A stretch of 64,000 nucleotides of DNA from Deltaproteobacteria bacterium (GTDB taxonomy: Bacteria > Myxococcota > Myxococcia > Myxococcales > Anaeromyxobacteraceae), in the NCBI GenBank assembly GCA_016214955.1, contig JACRMN010000021.1:47192-111191 (forward strand), read 5' to 3'. The number at the start of each line of letters is the position of its first letter. Position 1 is the stretch's first letter. The notes below the pieces were generated by a model that was given only the letters and a program-made list of their open reading frames with translations, did not search any database and was not told where the DNA came from. Positions 1 through 8,092 of this stretch are shown here, piece by piece. Made by a program: the position numbers and the translations under genes.

Positions 1-323
1 GTGACCAGGCCGGCCAGCGGGATCACCACCGGGAAGGGCAGCCCCCACTTGCCGGCGAAGACCGCGGTGGCGTAGGCGCCCACCGAGAGGAAGGCGGCGT
101 TGCCCAGCGAGATCTGGCCGGTGAAGCCGGTGAGGATGTTGAGGCCGGTGGCGGCGATGACGGCGATGAGGATGCGGTTGCCGATGTCGAGCCAGAAGGC
201 GCTGGCGAAGGTGGGGAGCAGCAGCAGCACCCCCAGGAAGAGGAAGAGCATCCTCCGGGCGAAGGAGGTCTCGAAGATCGCCATGTCCTCGGCGTAGGTC
301 TCTCGGAAGTCACCGCAGCGCAT
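1..323 (-). CDS. livM: Branched-chain amino acid ABC transporter permease LivM, N-terminal part (runs off window)
   Basis: Translating the minus strand from the ATG at 323 gives about 107 residues. A short cytoplasmic N-terminus is followed by a hydrophobic segment (residues about 25-45) and the LivM family motif around GLNILTGFTGQISLGNAAF (about 60-80). The protein is one of the two membrane subunits of a Liv/Hca-type ABC importer. It is cut by the window edge, so the remaining transmembrane segments lie outside. It sits 22 bp downstream of livH on the same strand and belongs to the livG-ligase-livH-livM operon. The fit to LivM is clear; the transported substrate is not, because no binding protein is visible here. 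Confidence 0.9.
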   Translation of the reverse strand, partial: MRCGDFRETYAEDMAIFETSFARRMLFLFLGVLLLLPTFASAFWLDIGNRILIAVIAATGLNILTGFTGQISLGNAAFLSVGAYATAVFAGKWGLPFPVVIPLAGLV

Positions 324-345
324 GAGGTCGCGTTCTCCAGACGGG

Positions 346-1233
346 CTAGACCCGCTCGATCTTCACTTTTCCGAAGAGGCCGTAGGGCTTGATGGTGAGG
401 ATGGCCACCAGGGCCACGAACGGGGCCACCTCCTTCACGCCGCCCCCGAAGATGGGGTCGAGGTAGCCGCCGGCCAGGTTCTCGAGCACGCCCATGACCA
501 CGCCGCCGACGATGGCGCCCAGCACGCTGTCGAGGCCTCCCAGGATCACCACCGGGATGACCTTGAGGCCGAAGAGGGCGAAGGCGCCGTCCACGCCGCC
601 GCGGATGCCGCCCAGCAGCACGCCGCCCACCGCCGAGACCACCGCGGCGATGGACCAGGCGAGCGCGAAGATGCGCTTCACCGAGATGCCCATGGAGAGG
701 GCCACCTGCTGGCTGAAGGCGGTGGCCCGCATGGCGATGCCGGCCCGCGAGTACTTGAAGAACACCGAGAAGAGCAGGAGCAGCACCACCACGCTGGCCA
801 CGCTGTACAGGTAGCCCTGCGACACCGGCAGCGGGCCGATCTGCACCGGGGTGGTGGGGAAGATCTCGGGGTAGGGCCGGGTGTCGGTGCCCCAGAAGCC
901 CTGGACGACGGCGCGGAGCACCGAGGAGAGGCCCAGGGTGAGCATGATCACCGATATCACCGGCTCGCCGATCATGGGGCGCAGCAGGATGCGCTCCATG
1001 GCCACGCCCAGCAGCACCGAGAAGGCCAGGGTCAGCAGGAAGGCGGCCAGGAACGGCACCTTGTAGGTGGTGAAGATGGCCACGCAGATGTAGGCGCCCA
1101 GCATCAGGAACTCGCCCTGGGCGAAGTTCAGGATGCTGGAGGACTTGTAGATGATGACGAAGCCCAGCCCCACCAGCGCGTAGATGGAGCCGATCACCAG
1201 CCCGGAGATGAGGAGCTGCAGGAAGAAGTCCAT
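346..1233 (-). CDS. livH: Branched-chain amino acid ABC transporter permease LivH
   Basis: A 295-residue polytopic inner-membrane protein of normal LivH length. The N-terminus has the family signature GLGFVIIYKSSSILNFAQGE (about 22-41), and about eight hydrophobic segments follow. The EAA-like cytoplasmic loop is around residues 180-230 (MRATAFSQQVALSMGI, then AGAIVGGVVMGVLEN-like segments). It pairs with LivM to form the permease. Its ATG follows the stop of the acyl-CoA synthetase with no gap, which suggests translational coupling. The substrate could be branched-chain amino acids or, given the ligase between livG and livH, an organic or aromatic acid. Confidence 0.93.
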   Translation of the reverse strand: MDFFLQLLISGLVIGSIYALVGLGFVIIYKSSSILNFAQGEFLMLGAYICVAIFTTYKVPFLAAFLLTLAFSVLLGVAMERILLRPMIGEPVISVIMLTLGLSSVLRAVVQGFWGTDTRPYPEIFPTTPVQIGPLPVSQGYLYSVASVVVLLLLFSVFFKYSRAGIAMRATAFSQQVALSMGISVKRIFALAWSIAAVVSAVGGVLLGGIRGGVDGAFALFGLKVIPVVILGGLDSVLGAIVGGVVMGVLENLAGGYLDPIFGGGVKEVAPFVALVAILTIKPYGLFGKVKIERV

Positions 1234-3177
1234 CTAGGCCGCCCTCGCCTGCGCGAGCTTGCGCACCAGCAGCGTGGTCCGGATGCGGGTGGTCTTGCCG
1301 TCCTGGAAGCGGATGGTGGTGTCGATGGCCACCTGGGGCGCGTCGCCGTAGAGGGCGGCGATGACCTCCTTGTAGCGCTCCTCCACGAAGCCGCGGCGCA
1401 CCTTGCGCGTGCGGGTCAGCTCCTCGTCGTCGGCGTCCAGCTCCTTGTAGAGGAGCACGAACTTGGCGATGCGGGCGGCGGACGGCAGCGTCTCGTTCAC
1501 CAGGTCCACCTCCTTCTGCAGGAGGTCGTAGACCTGCGGCTTGGCCGAGAGGTCGGTGTAGGTGGTGTAGCTGATCCGGTTCTTCTCGGCCCACTTCCCC
1601 ACCACGCCCATGTCGATGCAGAGCATGGCGGTGAGGTAGGGGCGGTCGTGGCCCACCACCACCGCCTCCTTGACGTAGGGTGAGAACTTGAGCCGGTTCT
1701 CGATGAACTGGGGCGAGAACTGGGTCCCGTCGGCCAGCTTCATCACGTCCTTGAGGCGGTCGATGACCACCAGGTGGCCGTCCTCGGTGAGGTAGCCGGC
1801 GTCGCCGGAGTGCAGCCAGCCCTCGGCCAGCGTGGCCCGGGTGGCCTCCTCGTTCTTGTAGTAGCCCTGGAAGACCGCCGGGCTCCTCGAGAGGATCTCG
1901 CCCTTGTCGGAGATCTTCACCTCGGTCTCGGGGATGGGCACGCCCACGGTGTGGGCCTGGATGTCGCCGTCGAGGTGGATGCAGGAGATGCCGCAGATCT
2001 CGGTCTGGCCGTAGATCTGCTTGAGCGGCACGCCCATGGCGTGGAAGAAGCCGAAGACCTCGGGCCCCAGCGCCGCGCCGCCCGTGGAGGCGGCCCGCAG
2101 GTGGGTGAAGCCCAGCCTGTCGCGCAGGGCCCGGAACAGGCCCCAGTAGGCCAGCTTGTACTGGAGCGCCAGCAGGCCGGGGATGGGCTTCTTCTGGAAG
2201 CGCAGGTCGGCCACCTTGCGGCCGATGGGCATGCAGAGGTTGAACATGAACCGCTTGAAGGGCGAGGTGTCCATGATCTTCACCTGCACGGTGGAGGTCA
2301 TGTTCTCCCAGACCCGCGGCGGCGCGAACATCACGTGCGGCCCGATCTCGCGGATGTTCTCGGTGACGGTCTCGGGCTCCTCGGGGAAGTTGACCGCCAG
2401 TCCCACCGCCAGCGCGGTGGAGAGCGACATCATCTGCTCGCCGATCCAGGCCAGCGGCAGGAAGCTGACGAACTCGTCGTCGGGCTGCTTGGGGTCCACC
2501 TGGTTGAGGTTCATCGCCATGCTGAGGAGGTTCTGGAACGTCAGCATCGCGCCCTTGGGCAGGCTGGTGGTGCCCGAGGTGTAGCAGATGATGGCCAGGT
2601 CGCTGCCCTTGCCCCGGGCCACGCACTCCTCCCAGAGGCCGGGCTTCTCCTGCGCAAGCGCCCGCCCCTTCTGCTCCACGTCGGGGAAGGCGATCAGCTT
2701 CTCGTGCCCGTACTTCCGCAGGCCGCGCGGGTCGGTGTAGACGACCCAGCGCACCTTGGGGAGCTTGTCGAGCATGTCGAGGATCTTGTCGACCTGCTCC
2801 TGGTCCTCGGCCACCACCACCGAGGCGTCGCAGTGGTCGATGACGTAGGCCACCTCGTTGAGGTTGGAGTCCTGGTAGAGCCCCACCGAGGCGGCGCCGG
2901 CGGCCTGGGCGGCGATCTCGCTCCAGACCCACTCCGGCCGGTTGTCGCCGATGATGGCCACGTTCTCGCCGGGCATGAGCCCCAGGGCCTGGAGGCCCAG
3001 CGAGAAGTCGCGCACGTGGTCGTGGTACTGGCGCCAGGTGAACGACTGCCAGATGCCGAACTCCTTCTCCCGCATGGCCACCTTGTCGGGGGTGGTGCGG
3101 GCGTTCCGCGCCAGGAGCTTGGGGAAGGTGTCGTCTGCGCCCAGGCGTTCGATGGGCCTCACCGTGGTCTCCGTCAT
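1234..3177 (-). CDS. AMP-dependent long-chain acyl-CoA synthetase (FadD15-like)
   Basis: A 647-residue ATP-dependent acyl/aryl-CoA ligase of the ANL superfamily, which activates a carboxylic acid via an acyl-AMP. The P-loop-like motif YTSGTTSLPKGAM is at about 199-211. The GQTEICG motif and the adenylate-binding DGWLHSGDAGYLTEDGHL-like region (here AEGWLHSGDAGYL) are in the second half. Length and the LKDVMKLADG element match long-chain FACS/FadD15-type enzymes. The start is set by ATG at 3177, which overlaps the livG stop by 4 bp (ATGA); the stop abuts the livH start. Being embedded in a Liv-type operon, it probably activates the imported acid; this is inference. Its exact substrate is unknown. 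Confidence 0.88.
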   Translation of the reverse strand: MTETTVRPIERLGADDTFPKLLARNARTTPDKVAMREKEFGIWQSFTWRQYHDHVRDFSLGLQALGLMPGENVAIIGDNRPEWVWSEIAAQAAGAASVGLYQDSNLNEVAYVIDHCDASVVVAEDQEQVDKILDMLDKLPKVRWVVYTDPRGLRKYGHEKLIAFPDVEQKGRALAQEKPGLWEECVARGKGSDLAIICYTSGTTSLPKGAMLTFQNLLSMAMNLNQVDPKQPDDEFVSFLPLAWIGEQMMSLSTALAVGLAVNFPEEPETVTENIREIGPHVMFAPPRVWENMTSTVQVKIMDTSPFKRFMFNLCMPIGRKVADLRFQKKPIPGLLALQYKLAYWGLFRALRDRLGFTHLRAASTGGAALGPEVFGFFHAMGVPLKQIYGQTEICGISCIHLDGDIQAHTVGVPIPETEVKISDKGEILSRSPAVFQGYYKNEEATRATLAEGWLHSGDAGYLTEDGHLVVIDRLKDVMKLADGTQFSPQFIENRLKFSPYVKEAVVVGHDRPYLTAMLCIDMGVVGKWAEKNRISYTTYTDLSAKPQVYDLLQKEVDLVNETLPSAARIAKFVLLYKELDADDEELTRTRKVRRGFVEERYKEVIAALYGDAPQVAIDTTIRFQDGKTTRIRTTLLVRKLAQARAA

Positions 3178-3950
3178 TCGAAGATGCCGTGCTGCTCGCC
3201 CAGGTAGGCGTCCTGGACGAGCCGGTTCTTGCGGACCTCGTCGGGCGGCCCGTCGGCGATGCGCTCGCCGAAGTTGAGGACCGTCACCCGGTGGGAGAGG
3301 TCCATCACCACGCCCATGTCGTGCTCGATCATGACCATGGTGGTGCCGCGCTCCTCGCTGATCTCCACGATGAAGCGGGCCATGTCCTCCTTCTCCTCGG
3401 CGTTCATGCCCGCCATGGGCTCGTCGAGGAGCAGGAGCTTGGGCTCGAGCGCCAGCGCCCGCGCCAGCTCCACCCGCTTCTGCAGGCCGTAGGCGAGGGT
3501 GCCGACCACCTTCTTGCGGATGTGCTGGATCTCGAGGAAGTCGATGATGTCCTCGCACACCTCGCGGTGGGCGATCTCCTCGCGCTGGCCCGGGCCCCAG
3601 TAGACGCCGCCGCCGAGCACGCCCGAGTGCTGGTGGGTGTGGCGCCCGATGAGCAGGTTGTCGAGCACCGTCATGCCCTTGAAGAGGGCGATGTTCTGGA
3701 AGGTGCGGGCCAGGCCGAGCTGGGTGCGCTGCGCCGGGTTGAGCCCGGAGATGTCCTTGCCCTCGAAGTGGACCTGGCCGCGCTGCGGCCGGTACACGCC
3801 GGAGATGCAGTTGAGCAGGCTCGTCTTGCCGGCGCCGTTGGGGCCGATGATGGCGTGGATGGTCTGGGGCGCGACCTCGAAGCTGACGTCGGAGAGCGCG
3901 GCCACCCCTCGGAAATGAAGGATCAGGTGGCGCACGTCGAGCAGAGCCAT
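3174..3950 (-). CDS. livG: Branched-chain amino acid ABC transporter ATP-binding protein LivG
   Basis: A 258-residue ABC ATPase. Walker A GPNGAGKT lies at 36-43. The signature is the LivG-type LAYGLQKR followed by VELARAL, Walker B is LLLLDEP with AGMNAEE, and the H-loop is MIEHDMGVVMDL. The C-terminal GPPDEVRKNRLVQDAYLGE is typical of LivG/BraF. It is the first gene of the visible operon; the second ATPase (LivF) and the periplasmic binding protein are not in the window and may follow livM. The 166 bp upstream (3951-4116), up to the end of argB, should carry the promoter. It contains a short AT-rich stretch near 4030-4045, but no clear hexamers. Confidence 0.93.
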   Translation of the reverse strand: MALLDVRHLILHFRGVAALSDVSFEVAPQTIHAIIGPNGAGKTSLLNCISGVYRPQRGQVHFEGKDISGLNPAQRTQLGLARTFQNIALFKGMTVLDNLLIGRHTHQHSGVLGGGVYWGPGQREEIAHREVCEDIIDFLEIQHIRKKVVGTLAYGLQKRVELARALALEPKLLLLDEPMAGMNAEEKEDMARFIVEISEERGTTMVMIEHDMGVVMDLSHRVTVLNFGERIADGPPDEVRKNRLVQDAYLGEQHGIFE

Positions 3951-4116
3951 CGGCGTCGTCCTCGGAAAAGCGGATGGGAAATGCGAGAGGCACAGGATGT
4001 CAGACGCCCGTGACCCGCCGCAAGCCCAGGGGAAATATGTTGCATGACGCGGCGCGGCCCGCCGGAGGCGGGTCGGCCCCGACCGGGCGCCTCCCGCGGC
4101 GGGCCCGCCGGGCGCG

Positions 4117-4932
4117 CTACCCCTCCAGCACCGTGCCCACGCTGCCCGGCGAGAGCACCGCGCGCGGCAGCTCGCCCTCGGCCAGCTTGCCGACGATGAC
4201 CACCGAGCGCGCGCCCCCGGCCAGCACCTGGAAGGACTCCTCCAGCTTGGGGATCATCCCGCCGGAGATGGCGCCGCTCTTCACGCCCTCCTCGAGCTCG
4301 GGGCGGGTCATGCGGGCGATGCGGCTCGACGGGTCCTTCACGTCGCGGAGCACGCCCGGCGTCGAGGTGACGAGCACCAGCGCGTCGGCGCGGAGCGCCC
4401 CGGCGAGCTGGCTGGCCACGGTGTCGCCGTTGATGTTGAGCGGCTGCCCCTCGCGCGAGAGGCCCAGGCAGGCGAGCACCGGCACGTAGCCGCGCTCCCA
4501 GATGTCGCCGAGCAGCGGCAGGTTGAAGCCGGCCACGTCGCCCACCAGCCCCAGGTCCACCGGATCGGGCCCGGCGCCGGTGAGCACCCGCGGCGGCCGG
4601 CGGGTGGCGGAGATGGCGTGGCCGCTGGCGCCGTGGAGCCCGACGCCCAGCACCCCGTTGCGCAGCAGCGCGGCGCAGAGGTCGACGTTCACCTGGCCGG
4701 CGATGACGTACTTCATCACCTCCAGGGTGGCCTCGTCGGTGAAGCGCTTGCCGGCCACCATCCGGGTCTCGATGCCCAGCCTCTTCTGCAGCGCCGTGGC
4801 CTGGGGTCCGCCGCCGTGCACCAGCGCCACCCGGTGGCCGGCCATGGTCAGCTCGCGGATGCCCCGGGCGATGGGGTCCATCTCCGGCGAGCCCACCACC
4901 TCGCCGCCCAGCTTCACCACCAGTGTCTTCAT
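4117..4932 (-). CDS. argB: Acetylglutamate kinase
   Basis: A 271-residue amino acid kinase that phosphorylates N-acetyl-L-glutamate, the second step of arginine biosynthesis. Visible family features are the N-terminal KLGGEVVG glycine loop, the VHGGGPQ motif (about 38-44), the GFNLPLLGDIWERGYVPVLACLG region, the INGDTVASQLAGAL substrate/nucleotide segment and TSTPGVL. The C-terminal GGMIPKLEE (about 222-230) holds the conserved lysine. The start ATG is 10 bp after the argC stop, so argC-argB form an operon. No N-terminal helix of the kind associated with arginine-sensitive hexameric enzymes is obvious, so feedback behaviour cannot be judged. Confidence 0.93.
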   Translation of the reverse strand: MKTLVVKLGGEVVGSPEMDPIARGIRELTMAGHRVALVHGGGPQATALQKRLGIETRMVAGKRFTDEATLEVMKYVIAGQVNVDLCAALLRNGVLGVGLHGASGHAISATRRPPRVLTGAGPDPVDLGLVGDVAGFNLPLLGDIWERGYVPVLACLGLSREGQPLNINGDTVASQLAGALRADALVLVTSTPGVLRDVKDPSSRIARMTRPELEEGVKSGAISGGMIPKLEESFQVLAGGARSVVIVGKLAEGELPRAVLSPGSVGTVLEG

Positions 4933-4942
4933 GCGCGCGTCC

Positions 4943-6016
4943 TCAGGGCGGCCAGGGCCCGGGGTCCTCCAGCGAGAGCCGCTCGGGGAGCCCGAGGGCC
5001 AGGTTCATGTTCTGGATTGCCTGCCCGGCGCCGCCCTTCACCAGGTTGTCGGTGGCGCCGAAGAGGGTGACGGTGCGGCGACCGCGGAAGGCCGGGCCGG
5101 CCGCCAGCCCCACCTCGGCGAAGTTGGAGCCGGAGACGGCCGCCACCTCGGGGAGCCGCCGCGCCGGGATGCGCACGAAGGGCTCGCCGGCGAAGGCCTC
5201 GCGGTACAGGGCCTGGAGCCGCGCCTCGGTCCACTCCTCGGGCAGCTCGACGAAGCTGGTGGCCAGGATGCCGCGCGAGAGCGGCGCCGACACCGGCACG
5301 AAGCGCAGCTCCAGGTCGCGGGCGCCGGCCCCGGAGAGGAGCTGGGCGATCTCGGGCACGTGCTGGTGCTCGAGCGGCTTGTAGGTGCGCAGGTTGCCGG
5401 CCCGCACCGGGTGGTGGGTGCCGGCCGAGGGCGCGATCCCCGAGCCGGAGGAGCCGGTGATGCCCTGCACGTGGACCACGCCCTCGAGGAGCCCGGCTCG
5501 CGCCAGCGGCAGGAGCGAGAGCTCCACGGTGGTGGCGAAGCAACCCGGCGAGGCCACCCGGCCGCTCCCGCGGATGGCCTCGCGGTGCTGCTCCGGCAGC
5601 CCGTAGACGAAGCTCTGGAGCAGCTCGGGGTGAGGGTGGGCGGCGCCGTACCAGCGCTGGTAGGCGGCGGCGTCGCGGAGCCGGAAGTCGCCGCTCATGT
5701 CCACCACCACCGGAGGGCCGCCGCGGGCCCCACGGGCCGAGAGCAGCTCCGGCATCTGGTGGGCCGAGACCTTGTGGGGCAGGCCGAGGAGCACGACGTC
5801 CATGCCCTCGGCCGCCTGGCCGGGGGCGAGCTGCTCGAAGCGCAGGCCGGTGACGCCCTCGAGGCTGGGGTGGGCCGAGCCCAGCGGCTCCCCGACGTGG
5901 TCCACCGCGGCCACCCGGCAGAGCTCCACCTCCGGGTGGACGAGGAGGCGGCGGATCATCTCGGCTCCGCCGTAGCCGGAGCCGCCGATCACCGCGGCGC
6001 GCAGCGTCTTGGCCAT
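4943..6016 (-). CDS. argC: N-acetyl-gamma-glutamyl-phosphate reductase
   Basis: A 357-residue NADPH-dependent reductase, third step of arginine synthesis. The Rossmann motif AVIGGSGYGGAEMIRRL is near residues 7-23, the catalytic cysteine is in VASPGCFATT (about residue 154), and the later HQHVPEI and VPVSAPLSRGI segments fit the dimerisation domain. The ATG at 6016 is preferred over an in-frame ATG 33 bp upstream because the Rossmann strand then begins at the usual distance. A TATAAG hexamer lies only 6 bases upstream (6023-6028 on this strand), so the message may be nearly leaderless. argB follows. Confidence 0.93.
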   Translation of the reverse strand: MAKTLRAAVIGGSGYGGAEMIRRLLVHPEVELCRVAAVDHVGEPLGSAHPSLEGVTGLRFEQLAPGQAAEGMDVVLLGLPHKVSAHQMPELLSARGARGGPPVVVDMSGDFRLRDAAAYQRWYGAAHPHPELLQSFVYGLPEQHREAIRGSGRVASPGCFATTVELSLLPLARAGLLEGVVHVQGITGSSGSGIAPSAGTHHPVRAGNLRTYKPLEHQHVPEIAQLLSGAGARDLELRFVPVSAPLSRGILATSFVELPEEWTEARLQALYREAFAGEPFVRIPARRLPEVAAVSGSNFAEVGLAAGPAFRGRRTVTLFGATDNLVKGGAGQAIQNMNLALGLPERLSLEDPGPWPP

Positions 6017-6258
6017 GGGCCGCTTATACCGCGGCCCGGCTCGCCCCACACCGGCGGGCCGGGCTCCGGGGTGCGGTGGCGGCGAGCCTGTGTGCCGCTT
6101 TCCGCCTGCGGCGGTAGGCCCCGCGACACCAGAGCCGATTGTCCCTGGCCGGGTGGCGCTGGTATGGCAGACCCCACGATTTCATCGATCGTCGACGGAA
6201 TGGCCGCGGCGCCTGCCGGCCCGCCCCGCGCGGCGGCCTTCGCGGAGGGAGCAGGAAC

Positions 6259-6768
6259 GTGCGCAGGAGCTTCATCCTCGGCCTGGCCGCGATCTCGATG
6301 CTGGGCGCCGCCGGCACCTCGGCCATCCTGAGGTGCGGCGGGGAGCCGGCGCTCTCCTTGCCCTCGGCTCCCGCGAGCCCGGCCGGCGTCGCGTCCGCGC
6401 TGGCGCCCGCCGCGCCGGCGGCCAGTCCCGAGGCAGCGGCGCGAGAGGTGCCGACTGGCGACCGGTGGGGAGGCGACCGGCCTGCCTGGCGAGGGCGCGA
6501 CGCCTACCAGGCGCTGCGCCCCTTCGCCGAGCGGATCGCGGCCTGCGCCCGCGGCGACGCGCCGGGCCGCGGGGCCACGCGGCTCCTGCTCCGGCTGGAG
6601 CGGATGAAGGACCGGCTTCGCGTGGTGGGCGCCGAGGCCCCGCCGGGCAGCCCCAACGCGGAGGCGCTGGAGCGCTGCGCCCGGGCCGAGATCGTGGGCA
6701 GGGAGATCGCCATGCAGGGCGCGACCCCGGGGCCGGCGACGACGCTGCTGATCCCCATCCGGTCCTGA
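6259..6768 (+). CDS. Small secreted hypothetical protein
   Basis: A predicted 169-residue protein of unknown function. From the GTG at 6259 the N-terminus VRRSFILGLAAISMLGAAGTSA looks like a signal peptide (basic start, hydrophobic core). An Ala/Pro-rich linker (about 30-70) and a charged C-terminal domain with two cysteines (AACARGD and ERCARAE) follow. A purine-rich ribosome site (GGAGGGAGCAGG) sits just upstream, which is why this GTG is chosen over a longer frame starting at 6139. It is divergent from argC; the 242-bp space between them holds both promoters. No known domain is recognised. Confidence 0.6.
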   Translation: MRRSFILGLAAISMLGAAGTSAILRCGGEPALSLPSAPASPAGVASALAPAAPAASPEAAAREVPTGDRWGGDRPAWRGRDAYQALRPFAERIAACARGDAPGRGATRLLLRLERMKDRLRVVGAEAPPGSPNAEALERCARAEIVGREIAMQGATPGPATTLLIPIRS

Positions 6769-6786
6769 GGGCCCGACGCCCCGCCG

Positions 6787-7980
6787 CTAGGCGAAGTGCT
6801 CGGCAACGATCGTCCGGGCGATCTCCATCGAGCTCGTGAAGGCCGGCGACACCGGGTTGAGCACGTGGACGGCGCCGTCCCGGGCCTCGACCACGAAGTC
6901 CATCACCAGCTCCTTGGTGCGCCAGTCCACGAGCTGGGGCCGGATGCCCACCTTGGTGGCGGCCTCGAAGAGCTCGGGGGAATAGCCCTGCACCAGCCTG
7001 GCGGCGTCGCGGTGGAAGTAGTGCGGCAGGTACTTCTTGGGCTCGGAGAGGGCCACGTTGCGGAACCTGGGGTTCCGGAAGAAGAGCGTGGCGTCGGCGA
7101 GCAGGAGCGGGAGCGCCTCGCCGCCGGTGCCGGAGAGGAGGCCGTAGTTGGCCCGGCCGAAGGCGGGGATGGCGGTGGGGCCGAGGTAGAGGTGGCCGTG
7201 GGCGCTGCGGGTGAAGTGGACGCCCAGGAACGGGTTGCGGATGTCGGGCACCGGGTAGATGTTGCCGCGCACGTCGAAGGAGGCGCCGGGCTTGAGCCTG
7301 CGGTAGATGCCCTTGAAGGGGATGAGCCGGTAGTGCTCGGCCAGGCCGAAGGGCCGGGCCACCAGGTCGCACCAGGCGCCGGCCGCATTCACCAGCCGTT
7401 CATACGCCACCGTCCCGCCGGTGAGCAGCGCCCGCCCCGGGCCGGCCCGCCCCAGGAAGGCGCGGCCGGTGACCACCCGCACCCCGCGGTCCTCGAGGTC
7501 GGCGCGCAGCGCCTGCAGCACCTCCAGGGGATCGACCACCGCGGTGTCCCGGGACCAGATGGCCTTCTGCCGGGTGCGGGCCCGCGGCTCCACCTCGGCG
7601 AGCTGCTTCTCGTCGAGCCACTCCACCCGGGCCCCGTTCCGGGTGGCGCGGCTGTAGAGCTCGTCGAGCACCGGCAGCTCCGCCTCCTCGCGGGCCACGA
7701 TGACCTTTCCGGCCTCGGAGAGGGACAGCCCCTTCTCCCGGCAGAAGGCCCTCATCAGCCGGTTGCCGGCCAGGCAGGTGCGGGCCTTCTGGCTCTCGGG
7801 GGCGTAGTAGATTCCGGCGTGGAGCACGCCGCTGTTCCGGCCCGAGGCGTGGCGCCCCAGCTCGGCCTCGCGCTCCACCACCAGGACGTCGCGGCGGCCG
7901 CGCAGCGCCAGCTCGCGCGCCACCGTCAGGCCGACCACTCCGCCTCCGATCACCAGGGTCTCGACGCGCTCGGGGAGCAT
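6787..7980 (-). CDS. lhgO: L-2-hydroxyglutarate oxidase
   Basis: A 397-residue FAD-dependent oxidoreductase of the DAO family. It oxidises L-2-hydroxyglutarate to 2-oxoglutarate and usually passes electrons to the membrane quinone pool. The N-terminal dinucleotide motif VIGGGVVGLTVARELA is at about 9-24. The LhgO signatures HASGRNSGVLHAGIYY and KGIYRRLKPG are present, as is the VHFTRSAHGHLYLGPTA block before the C-terminal substrate domain. Start ATG 7980 is chosen because the flavin-binding strand follows within ten residues; an in-frame ATG exists 36 bp upstream. It is convergent with the small secreted gene (18 bp gap) and divergent from the M16 protease. Confidence 0.9.
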   Translation of the reverse strand: MLPERVETLVIGGGVVGLTVARELALRGRRDVLVVEREAELGRHASGRNSGVLHAGIYYAPESQKARTCLAGNRLMRAFCREKGLSLSEAGKVIVAREEAELPVLDELYSRATRNGARVEWLDEKQLAEVEPRARTRQKAIWSRDTAVVDPLEVLQALRADLEDRGVRVVTGRAFLGRAGPGRALLTGGTVAYERLVNAAGAWCDLVARPFGLAEHYRLIPFKGIYRRLKPGASFDVRGNIYPVPDIRNPFLGVHFTRSAHGHLYLGPTAIPAFGRANYGLLSGTGGEALPLLLADATLFFRNPRFRNVALSEPKKYLPHYFHRDAARLVQGYSPELFEAATKVGIRPQLVDWRTKELVMDFVVEARDGAVHVLNPVSPAFTSSMEIARTIVAEHFA

Positions 7981-8066
7981 TCCCGGAGGGTAATGGCCGC
8001 CCCCGGGTCCGTCCACGGCCTCGGGGACGCGGGAGCGGGAAGCAGGCGCCGGGGGGAAACGTTGGT

Positions 8067-8072
8067 TAGGAT
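8067..8072 (+). promoter_or_regulatory. Candidate -10 element TAGGAT
   Basis: TAGGAT preceded by GGT lies 20 bp before the M16 protease ATG, with a GGAGG ribosome site between them. No convincing -35 is seen. The same hexamer recurs before other genes here (39579-39584, 44953-44958). Confidence 0.4.
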
Positions 8073-8092
8073 GCGCCGCTCACGGAGGTGCC

